Part shown: one piece after another, positions 53,795-62,614 of the stretch
Position numbering within the stretch: position 1 is the first letter of the stretch
Layout of the letters: each line of letters starts with the position of its first letter
Source: Massilia atriviolacea
GTDB lineage: Bacteria > Pseudomonadota > Gammaproteobacteria > Burkholderiales > Burkholderiaceae_D
Assembly: GCF_003953935.1 (NCBI RefSeq)
Contig: NZ_RXLQ01000022.1
Span: forward strand, 28,551-92,550
Direction: 5' to 3'
DNA length: 64,000 nucleotides
Translations under genes and position numbers: made by a program
Notes under the pieces: generated by a model
Databases searched by the model: none
What the model saw: only the letters and a program-made list of their open reading frames with translations
Told to the model about the DNA's origin: nothing

Positions 53795-55915
53795 TTAGTG
53801 ATGGTGCCTGGCGCTGCTGCCGGACAGGCGATGCAGGGCGCCGTCGTTGCCGCCGTCGGCCAGGTTGCTCGACACCGGCGCCAGCGCTTTGACCATCGGC
53901 GCATCCTTGACGAAGGGGACGATGCCGAGGGCCTTGTCGACTTCATGCGGGTAGACCACGTAACCGCGCGTGATCACCGCCGCCACCTTGCGGATGTCGC
54001 CGATCTGCCTGGTCGGGTCGCCGTCGACCAGCACCAGGTCGGCCAGCTTGCCTTGGGTCACCGTGCCACGGTCGGCCAGGGTGCGCGTGTAGCGCGCCCC
54101 GTTCAGGGTCGCGACCTGGATCGCCTGGGCCGGCGTGAGGCCGGCCTTGACCAGCAGTTCCAGCTCGGCCTGCAGGGTGAAGCCGGCCATTTCGTCGGTG
54201 CCGGCCACGATCGGCACGCCCGCCCGGTACAGGCGGCCGACGAAGTCGACCATCTTGGCGTAGGATTTTTCGTAGCGCTTCTGGGCCGCTTCGTCGGCGA
54301 TCTTCATGGTACCGACGTGAAAGCCGCGCTTCACATCGGGCGGCATATGGTCGGCCACGGCCGCGAAGGGCTCGTTCAGGTCGCCGTCGCGCTGCTTCAG
54401 GAAGGCGAAGGTGGCCAGGGTCGGGTCGATCACGATCTGCCTGGCTTTCAGGCGCGCGATGAATTGCTTGACGCGGGGCGACTCGAAGTCCAGGTCCGCC
54501 ACTTTTTCGGACGGCAGGATGAAGCGTTCCAGGGTGCGGGTTTCGGTGTCCGGCGTGGCCAGGAAGTTCAGCATGACCTGGTTGATGTGCTGGATTTCAT
54601 CGTAGCCGGCGTCCAGCGCTTCGTGCGCGCGCAGGCCGACCGGGACGTGGCCCGACACGCGCAGGCCGCGCAGGTGGGCGTAGGCCACGGTCTCCTTCAG
54701 GATCGCCTTGGGGAAGGAATTGTAGATCTTCAGCTGCGGATAGCCGTGTTCGGCGTACCAGTCGATCGCATTCCTGGCGGCCGGCAGGTCCTTGACCACG
54801 AAGCCGCCGTTCGAGGAGAACGGGCTTTCGCCTTCCAGGAAGCCGGTCGGCACCACTTGCGGCGAGAGCAGGCGGCCGTCGGCGACTTCGTCGAGGATCT
54901 GCTGCAACTGGGCGTTATCGTTGCCCATGTCGCGCACCGTGGTGACGCCGGCGGCCAGGTTCAGGCCGCCGTCCCAGCGGCCCACGTGGCCGTGCATGTC
55001 GAACAGGCCGGGCAGCATGATGCGGCCGGCGGCATCGATCTCGTTGACGGCGCCGCGCACGGGCGAGCCGGCCGGCAGGATCGCGCTGATGCGTCCGCGC
55101 AGCACGTAGACGTCGGACGGCGCGCCGACGGTGGCTTTTTCGCTGTCGAAGATGCGCGCGTTCCTGACCACGGTCAGGCCGCTCAGCTTGTGCTGGAGCT
55201 GGCCGGCGAGGTCGGTCAGCATCTTGCTTTCGGCGCGTTTCTGGCGTTCGGCCAGCACCTTGCCGACCTCGTTCCAGCCTTCTTCGGCGGCGGTCATGAA
55301 GCCGGGGATGACCACGGCGAACAGGCGCGGCTTGGCGTCGGTGGTGGCCCAGTAGAACTGCGGCGACATGCCCAGGCCGGTCTGGGCGAACAGCTGCACC
55401 TTGCGCGTCTGGCCCTTGGCGGAGACCTCCACTTCATCGAGCTTGCGCTGGGTCAGGGTGCCGGAAGGCAGCAGCGGCAGGCTGCCCGTGGGGCTGGCGG
55501 CCAGCGCGGCGATGGCGATCGAGGCCATTTCGGCCGAGCCGTTCAGGGGCACGTACATGGCCGGGCCGCTGATGGTTTTCTGGCCTTTTTCGGAGGTCGA
55601 TTTCCAGCTTGCCTGGTCGCCCTTGCGTTCGAAGCGGTCGTCCACCACCGCGCCGTAGGTCGAGTTGCCCTTGACCGTGTACTCGCTCATGGTGCCGTCG
55701 GCGCCCAGGCGGAACTGTTCGCTCAGCTCGGGGCCGCGCCCGTTGTCCTTGTAGATGAAGCGCACGCGGGTGAGGCCATCGTCGTCGCGCTCGACGACCT
55801 GTTCACCGATGCGCTTGCCGTTTTCGGCGTGCATTTCATAGCGGATGGTCTGGGTGGCGGCATGCGCCGACCAGCTCAGGGCGGCGGCGACAGCGAGGAC
55901 GAGCGGACGTTTCAT
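53795..55915 (-). CDS. Exported amidohydrolase-family protein with N-terminal beta domain
   Basis: A 706-residue protein. Signal peptide about 1-19 (KRPLVLAVAAALSWSAHA). Residues 20-280 form a beta-rich domain without a clear name. The metal-dependent amidohydrolase domain follows: GRIMLPGLFDMHGHVGRWDGG (metal ligands HxH), RVSGHVPVG, HINQVM and VAGTDEMAGF, whose Asp is the catalytic base; QVATLNGARYTRTLADRGTVTQGKLADLVLVDGDP is the common C-terminal part. Related enzymes are imidazolonepropionase-like or dipeptidase-like hydrolases; the substrate is unknown. It ends in a short poly-His tail. ATG 55915 follows GGAG by 9 nt. Confidence 0.88.
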   Translation of the reverse strand: MKRPLVLAVAAALSWSAHAATQTIRYEMHAENGKRIGEQVVERDDDGLTRVRFIYKDNGRGPELSEQFRLGADGTMSEYTVKGNSTYGAVVDDRFERKGDQASWKSTSEKGQKTISGPAMYVPLNGSAEMASIAIAALAASPTGSLPLLPSGTLTQRKLDEVEVSAKGQTRKVQLFAQTGLGMSPQFYWATTDAKPRLFAVVIPGFMTAAEEGWNEVGKVLAERQKRAESKMLTDLAGQLQHKLSGLTVVRNARIFDSEKATVGAPSDVYVLRGRISAILPAGSPVRGAVNEIDAAGRIMLPGLFDMHGHVGRWDGGLNLAAGVTTVRDMGNDNAQLQQILDEVADGRLLSPQVVPTGFLEGESPFSSNGGFVVKDLPAARNAIDWYAEHGYPQLKIYNSFPKAILKETVAYAHLRGLRVSGHVPVGLRAHEALDAGYDEIQHINQVMLNFLATPDTETRTLERFILPSEKVADLDFESPRVKQFIARLKARQIVIDPTLATFAFLKQRDGDLNEPFAAVADHMPPDVKRGFHVGTMKIADEAAQKRYEKSYAKMVDFVGRLYRAGVPIVAGTDEMAGFTLQAELELLVKAGLTPAQAIQVATLNGARYTRTLADRGTVTQGKLADLVLVDGDPTRQIGDIRKVAAVITRGYVVYPHEVDKALGIVPFVKDAPMVKALAPVSSNLADGGNDGALHRLSGSSARHHH

Positions 55916-56078
55916 GTGATGCATCTCCCTGGACGGAACGTTAGATATTATGCTGGGTCGCAAGAATAGCACGGGTCCGTACGGTCGAGAGCAATGTCAG
56001 AAAGACAAATGCACAAATGACTATGTTGAGGGGTCGACAGGGGCGTCAAGCGCCAACCCTCGCGCTACGAACGATGCG

Positions 56079-56831
56079 CTAGTGCGCGCACCCGCATACC
56101 GGGCAGCCCGCATTGCGCGCCACGCCGATGCTGGTCCATTCCATGGCGCGCCCGTCGAGCAGCAGCAGGCGTCCGGCCAGCGACTGGCCGATGCGCATCA
56201 CCAGCTTGAGCGCCTCGGCCGCCTGCATCGCGCCGACCACGCCCACCAGCGGCGCGAACACGCCCATGGTGCTGCAGGCCACGTCCTCGAAGCGCTGGTC
56301 TTGCGGGAACAGGCAGCTGTAGCAGGGCGAATCGCCGCGGCGCGGATCGAACACGCTGATCTGGCCGTCGAAGCGGATCACCGCGCCCGACACCAGCGGC
56401 ACCTTGCGCGCCACGCAGGCCCGGTTCACCGCGTGGCGCGTGGCGAAGTTGTCGCTGCAATCGAGCACCACCGAGGCCTGCCCGACCAGCTCGGCCAGGC
56501 GGGCATCGGCGGCGCGCTCGCGCAAGGCCACCACCTCGATCCCGGGATTAATTGCCAGCAGCGCCGCGCGGCCGGAGTCGGCCTTGGGCTGCCCCACCCG
56601 TTCGGTGGTATGCAGGATCTGGCGCTGCAGGTTGGTCAGGTCGACCTCGTCATCGTCGATCAGCACGATGCGCCCGATCCCGGCCGAGGCCAGGTACAGG
56701 GCCGCCGGCGAACCGAGCCCGCCGGCGCCGATCACGAGCGCGCTCGCCGCCAGCGCCCGCTGCTGGCCTTCGATGCCGATCTCATCGAGCAGGATGTGGC
56801 GCGAATAGCGCAGCAGCTGGTCGTCGTTCAT
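56079..56831 (-). CDS. HesA/MoeB/ThiF family adenylyltransferase
   Basis: A 250-residue E1-like enzyme that activates the C-terminal Gly-Gly of a ubiquitin-like sulfur carrier (MoaD or ThiS type) by adenylation. ATP-binding GAGGLGSPAALYLA (36-49), DDDEVDLTNLQRQ and CSDNF are present. Zinc cysteines are Cys170, Cys173, Cys243 and Cys246 (PCYSC and CPVC). Cys186 in ACSTMG may be the thioester residue. Whether the partner serves molybdopterin or thiamine cannot be told. It is the last gene of the gpmA-envC-ctpA series, 16 nt after ctpA. Confidence 0.92.
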   Translation of the reverse strand: MNDDQLLRYSRHILLDEIGIEGQQRALAASALVIGAGGLGSPAALYLASAGIGRIVLIDDDEVDLTNLQRQILHTTERVGQPKADSGRAALLAINPGIEVVALRERAADARLAELVGQASVVLDCSDNFATRHAVNRACVARKVPLVSGAVIRFDGQISVFDPRRGDSPCYSCLFPQDQRFEDVACSTMGVFAPLVGVVGAMQAAEALKLVMRIGQSLAGRLLLLDGRAMEWTSIGVARNAGCPVCGCAH

Positions 56832-56847
56832 CGCGTGTTCCGATGCA

Positions 56848-58341
56848 TTACTTCTTGTCGCCCTTGTTCAGTTCGGGCGGTTTGACGTCCGGCGCCGGCT
56901 TGACGGCCGCCTTGTCCTTCGCCTTGTCGGCTTCCTTGTCGTGCACCGGCTCGACCTTGGACAGCTTGACCGGCAAGCCCTTGAACTGGTTCAGGGCCTG
57001 GGCCAGCTGGAAGTCGTCCTTGCTGCCGAATTCGAGCGGCTTGCGGCTCTTGGCCAAGGCTTGCGCGCGCTGGTCTTCTTCCAGCTCGTCGCGGCGCGCC
57101 TTGCCCGGATCGACGCTGTCCTTGCCGCTGCCGTCGGACAGGTGCTTCTCCAGGTCGGCTTCGCGCACGCGCAGGCTGTTCAAGCCGTCGCCCTCGGCGC
57201 TTTCGTCGACCATGATGTCGGGCACGATGCCCTTGGCCTGGATCGAGCGCCCGTTCGGGGTGAAGTAGCGCGCGGTGGTCAGCTTGACGGCGGTATCCTT
57301 GGTCAGCGGGCGCAGGGTCTGGACCGAGCCCTTGCCGAAGGTCTGGGTGCCCATGATGATGGCGCGCTTGTAGTCCTGCAGGGCGCCGGCCACGATTTCG
57401 GAGGCCGAGGCGGAACCGGTGTTGACCAGCACGATGACCGGCACGTTCTTCAGCGCGGCCGGCAATTTGGCGAGCGGGTCGGCGCCGCTGCGCGAGGCGT
57501 AGAATTCGCGCCGGCCGTAGAACACTTCGTTCGAATCGCGGCGCTGGCCGGCGGTCGAGACGATCGGCTTGTCATGCGGCAGGAAGGCGGCCGAGACGCC
57601 GATCGCGCCCGGCAGCAAGCCGCCCGGATCGTTGCGCAAGTCCAGCACCAGGCCCTTGAGCTTGGGGTCCTGGGCGTACAGGGCGTTGACCTTCTTGACC
57701 ATGTCGTCCACGGTCTGTTCCTGGAACTGGCTGATGCGCAGCCAGCCGTAGCCGGGTTCGACCATCCTGGCCTTGACGCTCTGGACGCGGATTTCTTCGC
57801 GCACCAGCGGCACGATCCAGGGCATGTCGTCGCCCTTGCGCGCGATGGTCAGCACCACCTTGCTTTTCGGCTCGCCGCGCATTTTCTTGATCGCTTCGTC
57901 CAGCGACAGGCCCTTGATCGGGGTGCTGTCGATGCGGGTGATCAGGTCGCCCGCCTTGATGCCGGCGCGGAAGGCCGGCGAATCTTCGATCGGGGTGACG
58001 ATCTTGACGTAGCCTTCTTCCATGGCCACTTCGATGCCGAGGCCGACGAAACGGCCCTGCATGCTTTCCTGCATTTCGCGCAGGGCTTTCTTGTCGAGGT
58101 AGACCGAGTGCGGGTCGAGCGAGGCGACCATGCCGGTGATGGCTTCGGAGAGCAGCTTGCGGTCTTCGACCGGCTCGACGTAGTCGGTCTTGATGAGGCC
58201 GAAGACATCGGTGAGCTGGCGCAACTCGTCGAGCGGCAGGGGCGCGCTGCCGGGTTTTTGCGCCATGGCCGAAAACTGGAAGGACGCGGCCACGCCGGCC
58301 ACCATGCCAATGCCGATCAGGCCGATACTTTTGACTTTCAT
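56848..58341 (-). CDS. S41 family carboxy-terminal processing protease (CtpA type)
   Basis: A 497-residue exported serine protease. N-terminal signal/anchor about 6-24; PDZ domain about 90-165 (GRFVGLGIEVAMEEGYVKIV, SPAFRAGIKAGDLI); catalytic Ser312 in SASASEI and Lys337 in TFGKG, spaced 25 residues as in plant D1 protease. A Lys/Asp/Pro-rich tail of about 100 residues ends it. CtpA enzymes trim periplasmic proteins and in some species degrade cell-wall hydrolases that also need an EnvC-like partner. The upstream neighbour, 22 nt away, is an EnvC-like activator. Confidence 0.95.
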   Translation of the reverse strand: MKVKSIGLIGIGMVAGVAASFQFSAMAQKPGSAPLPLDELRQLTDVFGLIKTDYVEPVEDRKLLSEAITGMVASLDPHSVYLDKKALREMQESMQGRFVGLGIEVAMEEGYVKIVTPIEDSPAFRAGIKAGDLITRIDSTPIKGLSLDEAIKKMRGEPKSKVVLTIARKGDDMPWIVPLVREEIRVQSVKARMVEPGYGWLRISQFQEQTVDDMVKKVNALYAQDPKLKGLVLDLRNDPGGLLPGAIGVSAAFLPHDKPIVSTAGQRRDSNEVFYGRREFYASRSGADPLAKLPAALKNVPVIVLVNTGSASASEIVAGALQDYKRAIIMGTQTFGKGSVQTLRPLTKDTAVKLTTARYFTPNGRSIQAKGIVPDIMVDESAEGDGLNSLRVREADLEKHLSDGSGKDSVDPGKARRDELEEDQRAQALAKSRKPLEFGSKDDFQLAQALNQFKGLPVKLSKVEPVHDKEADKAKDKAAVKPAPDVKPPELNKGDKK

Positions 58342-58363
58342 TCTTCTACCTATAGTAATACCG

Positions 58364-59863
58364 TCAGAAATTCACCCAGCCCGCCGGATCGACTGCCGCA
58401 CCCTTGTGCCTGATTTCAAAGTATAGCCCCGATTCCTCGTTACCGCCGGTGTTTCCCGCGCTGGCGATCGGGTCGCCGCCTTTGACGGCGTCGCCCTCCC
58501 GTTTCAACAGCGCCTGGTTGTTACCGTAGATCGAGAGGTATTCGCTGCCGTGGTCGACCAGGATCAGGTTGCCGAAGCCGCGCATCCAGCGCGCGAACAC
58601 CACCCGTCCGCCTGCCACGGCGCGCACTTCGCTGCCTTCCTCGGCCTTGATGAACATGCCTTTCCAGCTCGGTCCGCTGCCGCGCTTGGCGCCGAAACGG
58701 GCCGCCAGCCTGCCGCTGACCGGGGCCCGCAGCTTGCCGCGCAGGCTGGCAAACGCGCCTTCCGGCATGGCCGGGGCCAGCGCGATATCGGGCTTGCGCG
58801 GCGGCGCCGGTTCCGGTTTCTCGGGGACCTGGGCCGTCACGGGCGGCTCGTCGTCGTCGATCGGCGCCATCGGGACCGGGACCGGCACCGGCGGGGGGGT
58901 CTTGGCGCCGGTGCGCGGATCGACCTTGGGCGGCTTGTTGGCCGCTTCGCGCGCCAGCCGTTCGCGCTCGCGCTCGCGTTCGGCGCGGCGTTCGGCCTTC
59001 TTGGCCGCCGCCAGCACCCGGGCTTGCTCGGCGGCCTTGGCGCGCGCCGCGGCCAGCGCTTCCTGGCGCCGTTGCTCGGCGGCGGCCGCTTCGGCCTGTT
59101 CCTTGATCAGTTTGGACAGTTTGTCGACCAGCCCGGCCATGCGCTGTTCGTCGCGCTCCAGGCTGCCGATTTCCTTGCGCTGCTCGGCCAGCCGCACCGA
59201 CAGCGAGCCGAGCAAGGCGGCGCGGCGCGCCTTTTCCTTCTCCAGCACGGCTTTCTGCTCGCGCTCTTCCTGGGCGATTTCGTTGAGTTCCTCGCGCGCG
59301 TTTTCGGCCTTGTCGCGGTTGCTGGCGACGGCGGCCAGGTTGCCGTGCAAGGATCCGAGCAGCCTGGCCTGGGCTTTCGACACATAGGCCATCAGCTGCA
59401 GGTCGCGGTTGATGCGGTTCGGATTGTCGCCCGAGAGCAGCAGTTTGATCCGGTCTTCGTTACCGGCAACGTATTGCTCGCGCAAGAGGCGCGACAGTTG
59501 CTGTTTCTGGCTGACGATGGTGGCCGCCAGCTGCTCCTGCGAGGCGGCCAGTTCGGCCACGGTGGCATTCGTCTCGCTCTGTTCGCTGGCGAGGTCGCGC
59601 AGCACGCGGTTGGCGTCGGAAATGGCTTCCTCGGATTCGGCCAGGGTATCGGCCGCATCCTCGCGCTCGCTTTCGGTCTTGCTGACTTCGCGCTTGAGTT
59701 CGGCCAGCTTTTGCTGGATGCCGGCGCGCGTCTTCTCCGCCAGCACTTTCTGCTTGCTGCGCTCGGTCTGGCGGGGAGCGGGCGCCGGAGCGGCGCCGCA
59801 CGTGGCGACGGCCAGCAGCGCGCACAGCGCTCCGGCCGCTAACTGCTTGAACTGGAAAGACAA
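58364..59863 (-). CDS. EnvC-like murein hydrolase activator (degenerate LytM/M23 domain)
   Basis: A 499-residue periplasmic protein: signal peptide about 1-25, a long coiled coil at about 35-290 rich in Arg/Glu/Ala, a Pro-rich linker, and a C-terminal LytM-type domain (about 375-499). The M23 zinc ligands are missing: the HxxxD site reads K-G-M-F-I and the HxH site reads S-I-Y-G, while LYFEIRHKG is conserved, as in E. coli EnvC. So it should activate amidases (AmiA/AmiB type) at septation and not cut peptidoglycan itself. It lies 3 nt after gpmA. Confidence 0.93.
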   Translation of the reverse strand: MSFQFKQLAAGALCALLAVATCGAAPAPAPRQTERSKQKVLAEKTRAGIQQKLAELKREVSKTESEREDAADTLAESEEAISDANRVLRDLASEQSETNATVAELAASQEQLAATIVSQKQQLSRLLREQYVAGNEDRIKLLLSGDNPNRINRDLQLMAYVSKAQARLLGSLHGNLAAVASNRDKAENAREELNEIAQEEREQKAVLEKEKARRAALLGSLSVRLAEQRKEIGSLERDEQRMAGLVDKLSKLIKEQAEAAAAEQRRQEALAAARAKAAEQARVLAAAKKAERRAERERERERLAREAANKPPKVDPRTGAKTPPPVPVPVPMAPIDDDEPPVTAQVPEKPEPAPPRKPDIALAPAMPEGAFASLRGKLRAPVSGRLAARFGAKRGSGPSWKGMFIKAEEGSEVRAVAGGRVVFARWMRGFGNLILVDHGSEYLSIYGNNQALLKREGDAVKGGDPIASAGNTGGNEESGLYFEIRHKGAAVDPAGWVNF

Positions 59864-59866
59864 AAC

Positions 59867-60613
59867 TTACTTGGCCTTCCCTTGATTGGCCACGGCCGCG
59901 ACGGCGGCGGCGATGGCGTCCTGGTCGCCCAGGTAGTAGTGGCGGATCGGCTTCAGGTCGGCGTCGAGCTCGTACACCAGCGGCTGGCCGTTGGGGATGT
60001 TGAGGCCGACGATGTCTTCATCGCTGATGCCGTCGAGCATCTTGATCAGGGCGCGCAGGCTGTTGCCGTGGGCCGAAATCAGGATTTTCTTGCCGGCGCG
60101 GATGGCCGGGGCGATTTCCTCATCCCACACCGGCATCACGCGCGCCACGGTGTCTTTCAGGCATTCGGTCAGGGGAATGCTGTCCTTCGGCACGCCGGCG
60201 TAGCGCGGGTCGGCGAAGGAGGTGCGCTCGTCGGACGCGTCCAGCGCCGGCGGCGGGGTGTCGTAGCTGCGGCGCCAGACCAATACCTGGGCGTCGCCGT
60301 ACTTGGCGGCGGTTTCGCCTTTGTCCAGGCCTTGCAGGGCGCCGTAGTGACGCTCGTTGAGGCGCCAGTCGTTCTTGATCGGCAGCCACATCATGTCCAT
60401 ATCGTCGAGCGCCAGCCACAGCGTGCGGATGGCGCGCTTGAGCACCGAGGTGTAGGCCACGTCGAAGCTGAAGCCGGCTTCCTTGAGCACCTGGCCGGCG
60501 CTGCGCGCTTCGCGCACGCCTTTTTCGGTCAGGTCGACGTCGGTCCAGCCGGTGAAGCGGTTTTCAAGGTTCCAGGTGGATTCGCCGTGGCGCATGAAGA
60601 CAATTTTGTACAT
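59867..60613 (-). CDS. gpmA: 2,3-bisphosphoglycerate-dependent phosphoglycerate mutase
   Basis: A 248-residue glycolytic enzyme interconverting 3- and 2-phosphoglycerate. The phospho-His motif is MRHGESTWN (His9), with [32 protein letters not shown] and the second catalytic His in [13 protein letters not shown]. Length and motifs fit the cofactor-dependent class. ATG 60613 is chosen; an upstream TTG at 60619 is possible but adds nothing. The SD is weak. It heads a leftward operon gpmA-envC-ctpA-moeB and is divergent from the rhodanese gene. Confidence 0.97.
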   Translation of the reverse strand: MYKIVFMRHGESTWNLENRFTGWTDVDLTEKGVREARSAGQVLKEAGFSFDVAYTSVLKRAIRTLWLALDDMDMMWLPIKNDWRLNERHYGALQGLDKGETAAKYGDAQVLVWRRSYDTPPPALDASDERTSFADPRYAGVPKDSIPLTECLKDTVARVMPVWDEEIAPAIRAGKKILISAHGNSLRALIKMLDGISDEDIVGLNIPNGQPLVYELDADLKPIRHYYLGDQDAIAAAVAAVANQGKAK

Positions 60614-60723
60614 AAGCAATTTTCAAGAAGGTGGTGGAAGGGAAACCGATACGAAAAATGTGCGTGCAAGGTGCAGGCTACAAGCCGGCGAAGCCGAAGT
60701 TATAGCAGATCCGGCTTCTATTT

Positions 60724-60729
60724 TATAAT
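60724..60729 (+). promoter_or_regulatory. Candidate -10 of the rhodanese-grxC transcript
   Basis: A perfect TATAAT lies 30 nt before the GTG start of the rhodanese gene. The best upstream -35 candidate, TTATAG near 60700, is a poor match at 18 bp. Confidence 0.5.
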
Positions 60730-60759
60730 GCGCGGATTGTCCTAAACCATTGGAACCCC

Positions 60760-61161
60760 GTGAAATTCATTATTGACCATATTTTTATCGTCAGCATCGT
60801 CGTGCTGTCGGGCGGCGCCCTGCTCTGGCCGGCGCTGCAACCACGCGGCAAACGTGCTTCCTCGCTCCAGGTGACCCAACTGATCAACCGCGGCAAGACC
60901 GTGCTGGTGGACGTGCGCACGGCGGAAGAGTTTGCAAACGGGCATTTGCGCGACGCGAAAAACATTCCGCTGGCAGACTTGTCGTCCCGCATCGCCGAGC
61001 TCGACAAGGCGAAAAGCAAAACCGTCATCGTCGTGTGCCAGACCGGCGCGCGCGCCGACAAGGCCATCAAGATCCTCGAAGCGGCGGGCTTTACCGACGT
61101 GTTCAGCCTCGATGGTGGCCAGACCGCATGGCAGGCCGCTGGCTTGCCGATTGCAAAGTGA
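60760..61161 (+). CDS. Membrane-anchored rhodanese-like protein
   Basis: A 133-residue protein: an N-terminal transmembrane helix at about 5-25, then one rhodanese domain with VDVRTAEEFANGHL, NIPLADL and the active-site loop VCQTGARADKA (Cys93). The loop length fits sulfurtransferases rather than Cdc25-type phosphatases. The physiological sulfur donor and acceptor are unknown. The start is GTG. It comes 13 nt before grxC and shares the rightward series with secB and gpsA. Confidence 0.92.
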   Translation: MKFIIDHIFIVSIVVLSGGALLWPALQPRGKRASSLQVTQLINRGKTVLVDVRTAEEFANGHLRDAKNIPLADLSSRIAELDKAKSKTVIVVCQTGARADKAIKILEAAGFTDVFSLDGGQTAWQAAGLPIAK

Positions 61162-61174
61162 GAAAGGAAACACC

Positions 61175-61438
61175 ATGACAGCCCATGTAGTGCTCTACCA
61201 TACCGCCTCCTGCCCGTATTGCGTGCGCGCCGAGCGCCTGCTCGAAGCGAAGGGCGTGACCGACATCGAAAAGATCCGCGTCGACCTCGACCCGGAACAA
61301 AAGGTGGTGATGATGAACAAGACCGGCCGCCGCACCGTGCCCCAGATTTACGTGGGCGAGACGCATGTCGGCGGATTCGACGATTTATATGCGCTGGATC
61401 AACAAGGACGCCTCGATCCCTTGTTAAAAGGGCTTTGA
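61175..61438 (+). CDS. grxC: Glutaredoxin 3
   Basis: An 87-residue dithiol glutaredoxin. The redox motif CPYC is at 13-16, the cis-Pro is in RTVPQIYV and the glutathione-binding GGFDDLYAL follows. It reduces protein disulfides and glutathione mixed disulfides with electrons from GSH. AAAGGAAA is well placed before the ATG. It lies between the rhodanese gene and secB, a common arrangement in the order Burkholderiales. Confidence 0.96.
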   Translation: MTAHVVLYHTASCPYCVRAERLLEAKGVTDIEKIRVDLDPEQKVVMMNKTGRRTVPQIYVGETHVGGFDDLYALDQQGRLDPLLKGL

Positions 61439-61470
61439 TCGGCATATAGTCCGGGATTACCGCTAATCGA

Positions 61471-61509
61471 TTGCGCAAAACTATTTCAAGCCGTATGATT
61501 TTGCTACAA
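61471..61509 (+). promoter_or_regulatory. Candidate promoter of secB
   Basis: TTGCGC (61471-61476) and TATGAT (61494-61499) are 17 bp apart. A second -10-like TACAAT (61504-61509) lies just downstream. Both sit 78-116 bp before the secB start codon in the grxC-secB gap. Confidence 0.5.
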
Positions 61510-61541
61510 TTGCCGTCGCGTTTGAAGTCCAAGCACAGTGG

Positions 61542-61560
61542 GAACGGCGTGTCGCCGTTC
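61542..61560 (+). promoter_or_regulatory. Stem-loop in the secB leader
   Basis: Perfect eight-base arms GAACGGCG/CGCCGTTC with a TGT loop, followed by TGTTAATTTC. It could end readthrough from grxC or protect the 5' end of secB mRNA; the T-tract is poor. Confidence 0.4.
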
Positions 61561-61586
61561 TGTTAATTTCTCAACGAAAGCGTTCC

Positions 61587-62051
61587 ATGTCTGACGAAAA
61601 TCTGCAACCCGTATTCCAAATCCAACGCGTCTACCTGAAAGACATGTCGCTGGAACAGCCGAATTCCCCGGCCATCTTCCTGGAACAAGAAGCGCCGTCG
61701 ATCGAAGTGTCGCTGGACGTTGGCGCCGAAGCCATCGCCGACGGCATCTACGAGTCGACCGTCACCATCACCGTGACCGCCAAGGTCAAGGACAAGGTTG
61801 CATTCCTGGTTGAAGGCAAGCAAGCTGGTATCTTCGAAGCGCGCAACATTCCTGCGGACCAGATGGATCCGCTGCTGGGAATCGGTTGCCCGAACATCGT
61901 TTACCCTTACCTGCGCGGCAACATCGCCGACGTGATCACCCGTGCCGGCTTCCCGCCTGTGCACCTGGCTGAAATCAATTTCGAAGTGTTCTACCAGCAG
62001 CGTCGTCAGGCGCTGGCTGAAGCAGGCGCAGCAGACACCGCAGCACACTAA
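61587..62051 (+). CDS. secB: Protein-export chaperone SecB
   Basis: A 154-residue tetrameric chaperone that keeps exported proteins unfolded and passes them to Sec[23 protein letters not shown] is the hallmark start, with [17 protein letters not shown] and the SecA-contacting region [36 protein letters not shown]. Length is as usual. SD is in the AACGAAAG region before the ATG. It supports the outer-membrane-rich load seen in the window (porins, secretin, patatin barrel). Confidence 0.98.
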   Translation: MSDENLQPVFQIQRVYLKDMSLEQPNSPAIFLEQEAPSIEVSLDVGAEAIADGIYESTVTITVTAKVKDKVAFLVEGKQAGIFEARNIPADQMDPLLGIGCPNIVYPYLRGNIADVITRAGFPPVHLAEINFEVFYQQRRQALAEAGAADTAAH

Positions 62052-62165
62052 GCACGACCGCAGGGTGGCCAGGCCGCCCGCGCGCACCAGCGGCGCGCGG
62101 GTCCTGTTCCGGGCTCCCGCCACTGGCGGCCGCCTACCCTGCATTCTCACGGCGAAGGCCACGCA

Positions 62166-62609
62166 ATGACAATTCCCCGCTTTCTCCTCAGTGCCGCATT
62201 CGTGCTGGCCTCGTCCTGCGCGCACGCCCTCGAATTCAAGAGCGTCGGCGCGGCCAGCCTGATCCTGTATGACGCACCGTCGCTCAAGGGCGCCAAGCTG
62301 TTCATCGCGCCGCGCGGCATGCCGGTCGAAGTCGTGCTCACCTATGGCGAATGGGTCAAGCTGCGCGATGTCGCCGGCGACCTGGCCTGGGCCGAAGCCA
62401 AGTCGCTCAGCGCGCGCCGCACGGTGGTGGTGCGCAACGCGAATGCCAAGGTGCGCAGCGCGGCCGACGGCGACGCCAATCCGGTCATGAGCGCCGACAA
62501 GGGCGTGCTGCTCGACCTGGTCGATGCACCGGCGTCGAGCTGGATCAAGGTGCGCCATCGTGACGGCATCACCGGCTATATGCGCGCTTCCGACGTATGG
62601 GGCATCTGA
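62166..62609 (+). CDS. SH3-like domain protein, exported
   Basis: A 147-residue protein with signal peptide about 1-22 ([15 protein letters not shown]) and two SH3-like units: one with [47 protein letters not shown], and one with [22 protein letters not shown] and [23 protein letters not shown]. Bacterial SH3 domains of this kind often bind peptidoglycan or peptide ligands. The function is not known. It lies between secB and gpsA and ends 5 nt before gpsA. Confidence 0.88.
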   Translation: MTIPRFLLSAAFVLASSCAHALEFKSVGAASLILYDAPSLKGAKLFIAPRGMPVEVVLTYGEWVKLRDVAGDLAWAEAKSLSARRTVVVRNANAKVRSAADGDANPVMSADKGVLLDLVDAPASSWIKVRHRDGITGYMRASDVWGI

Positions 62610-62614
62610 GCCCC

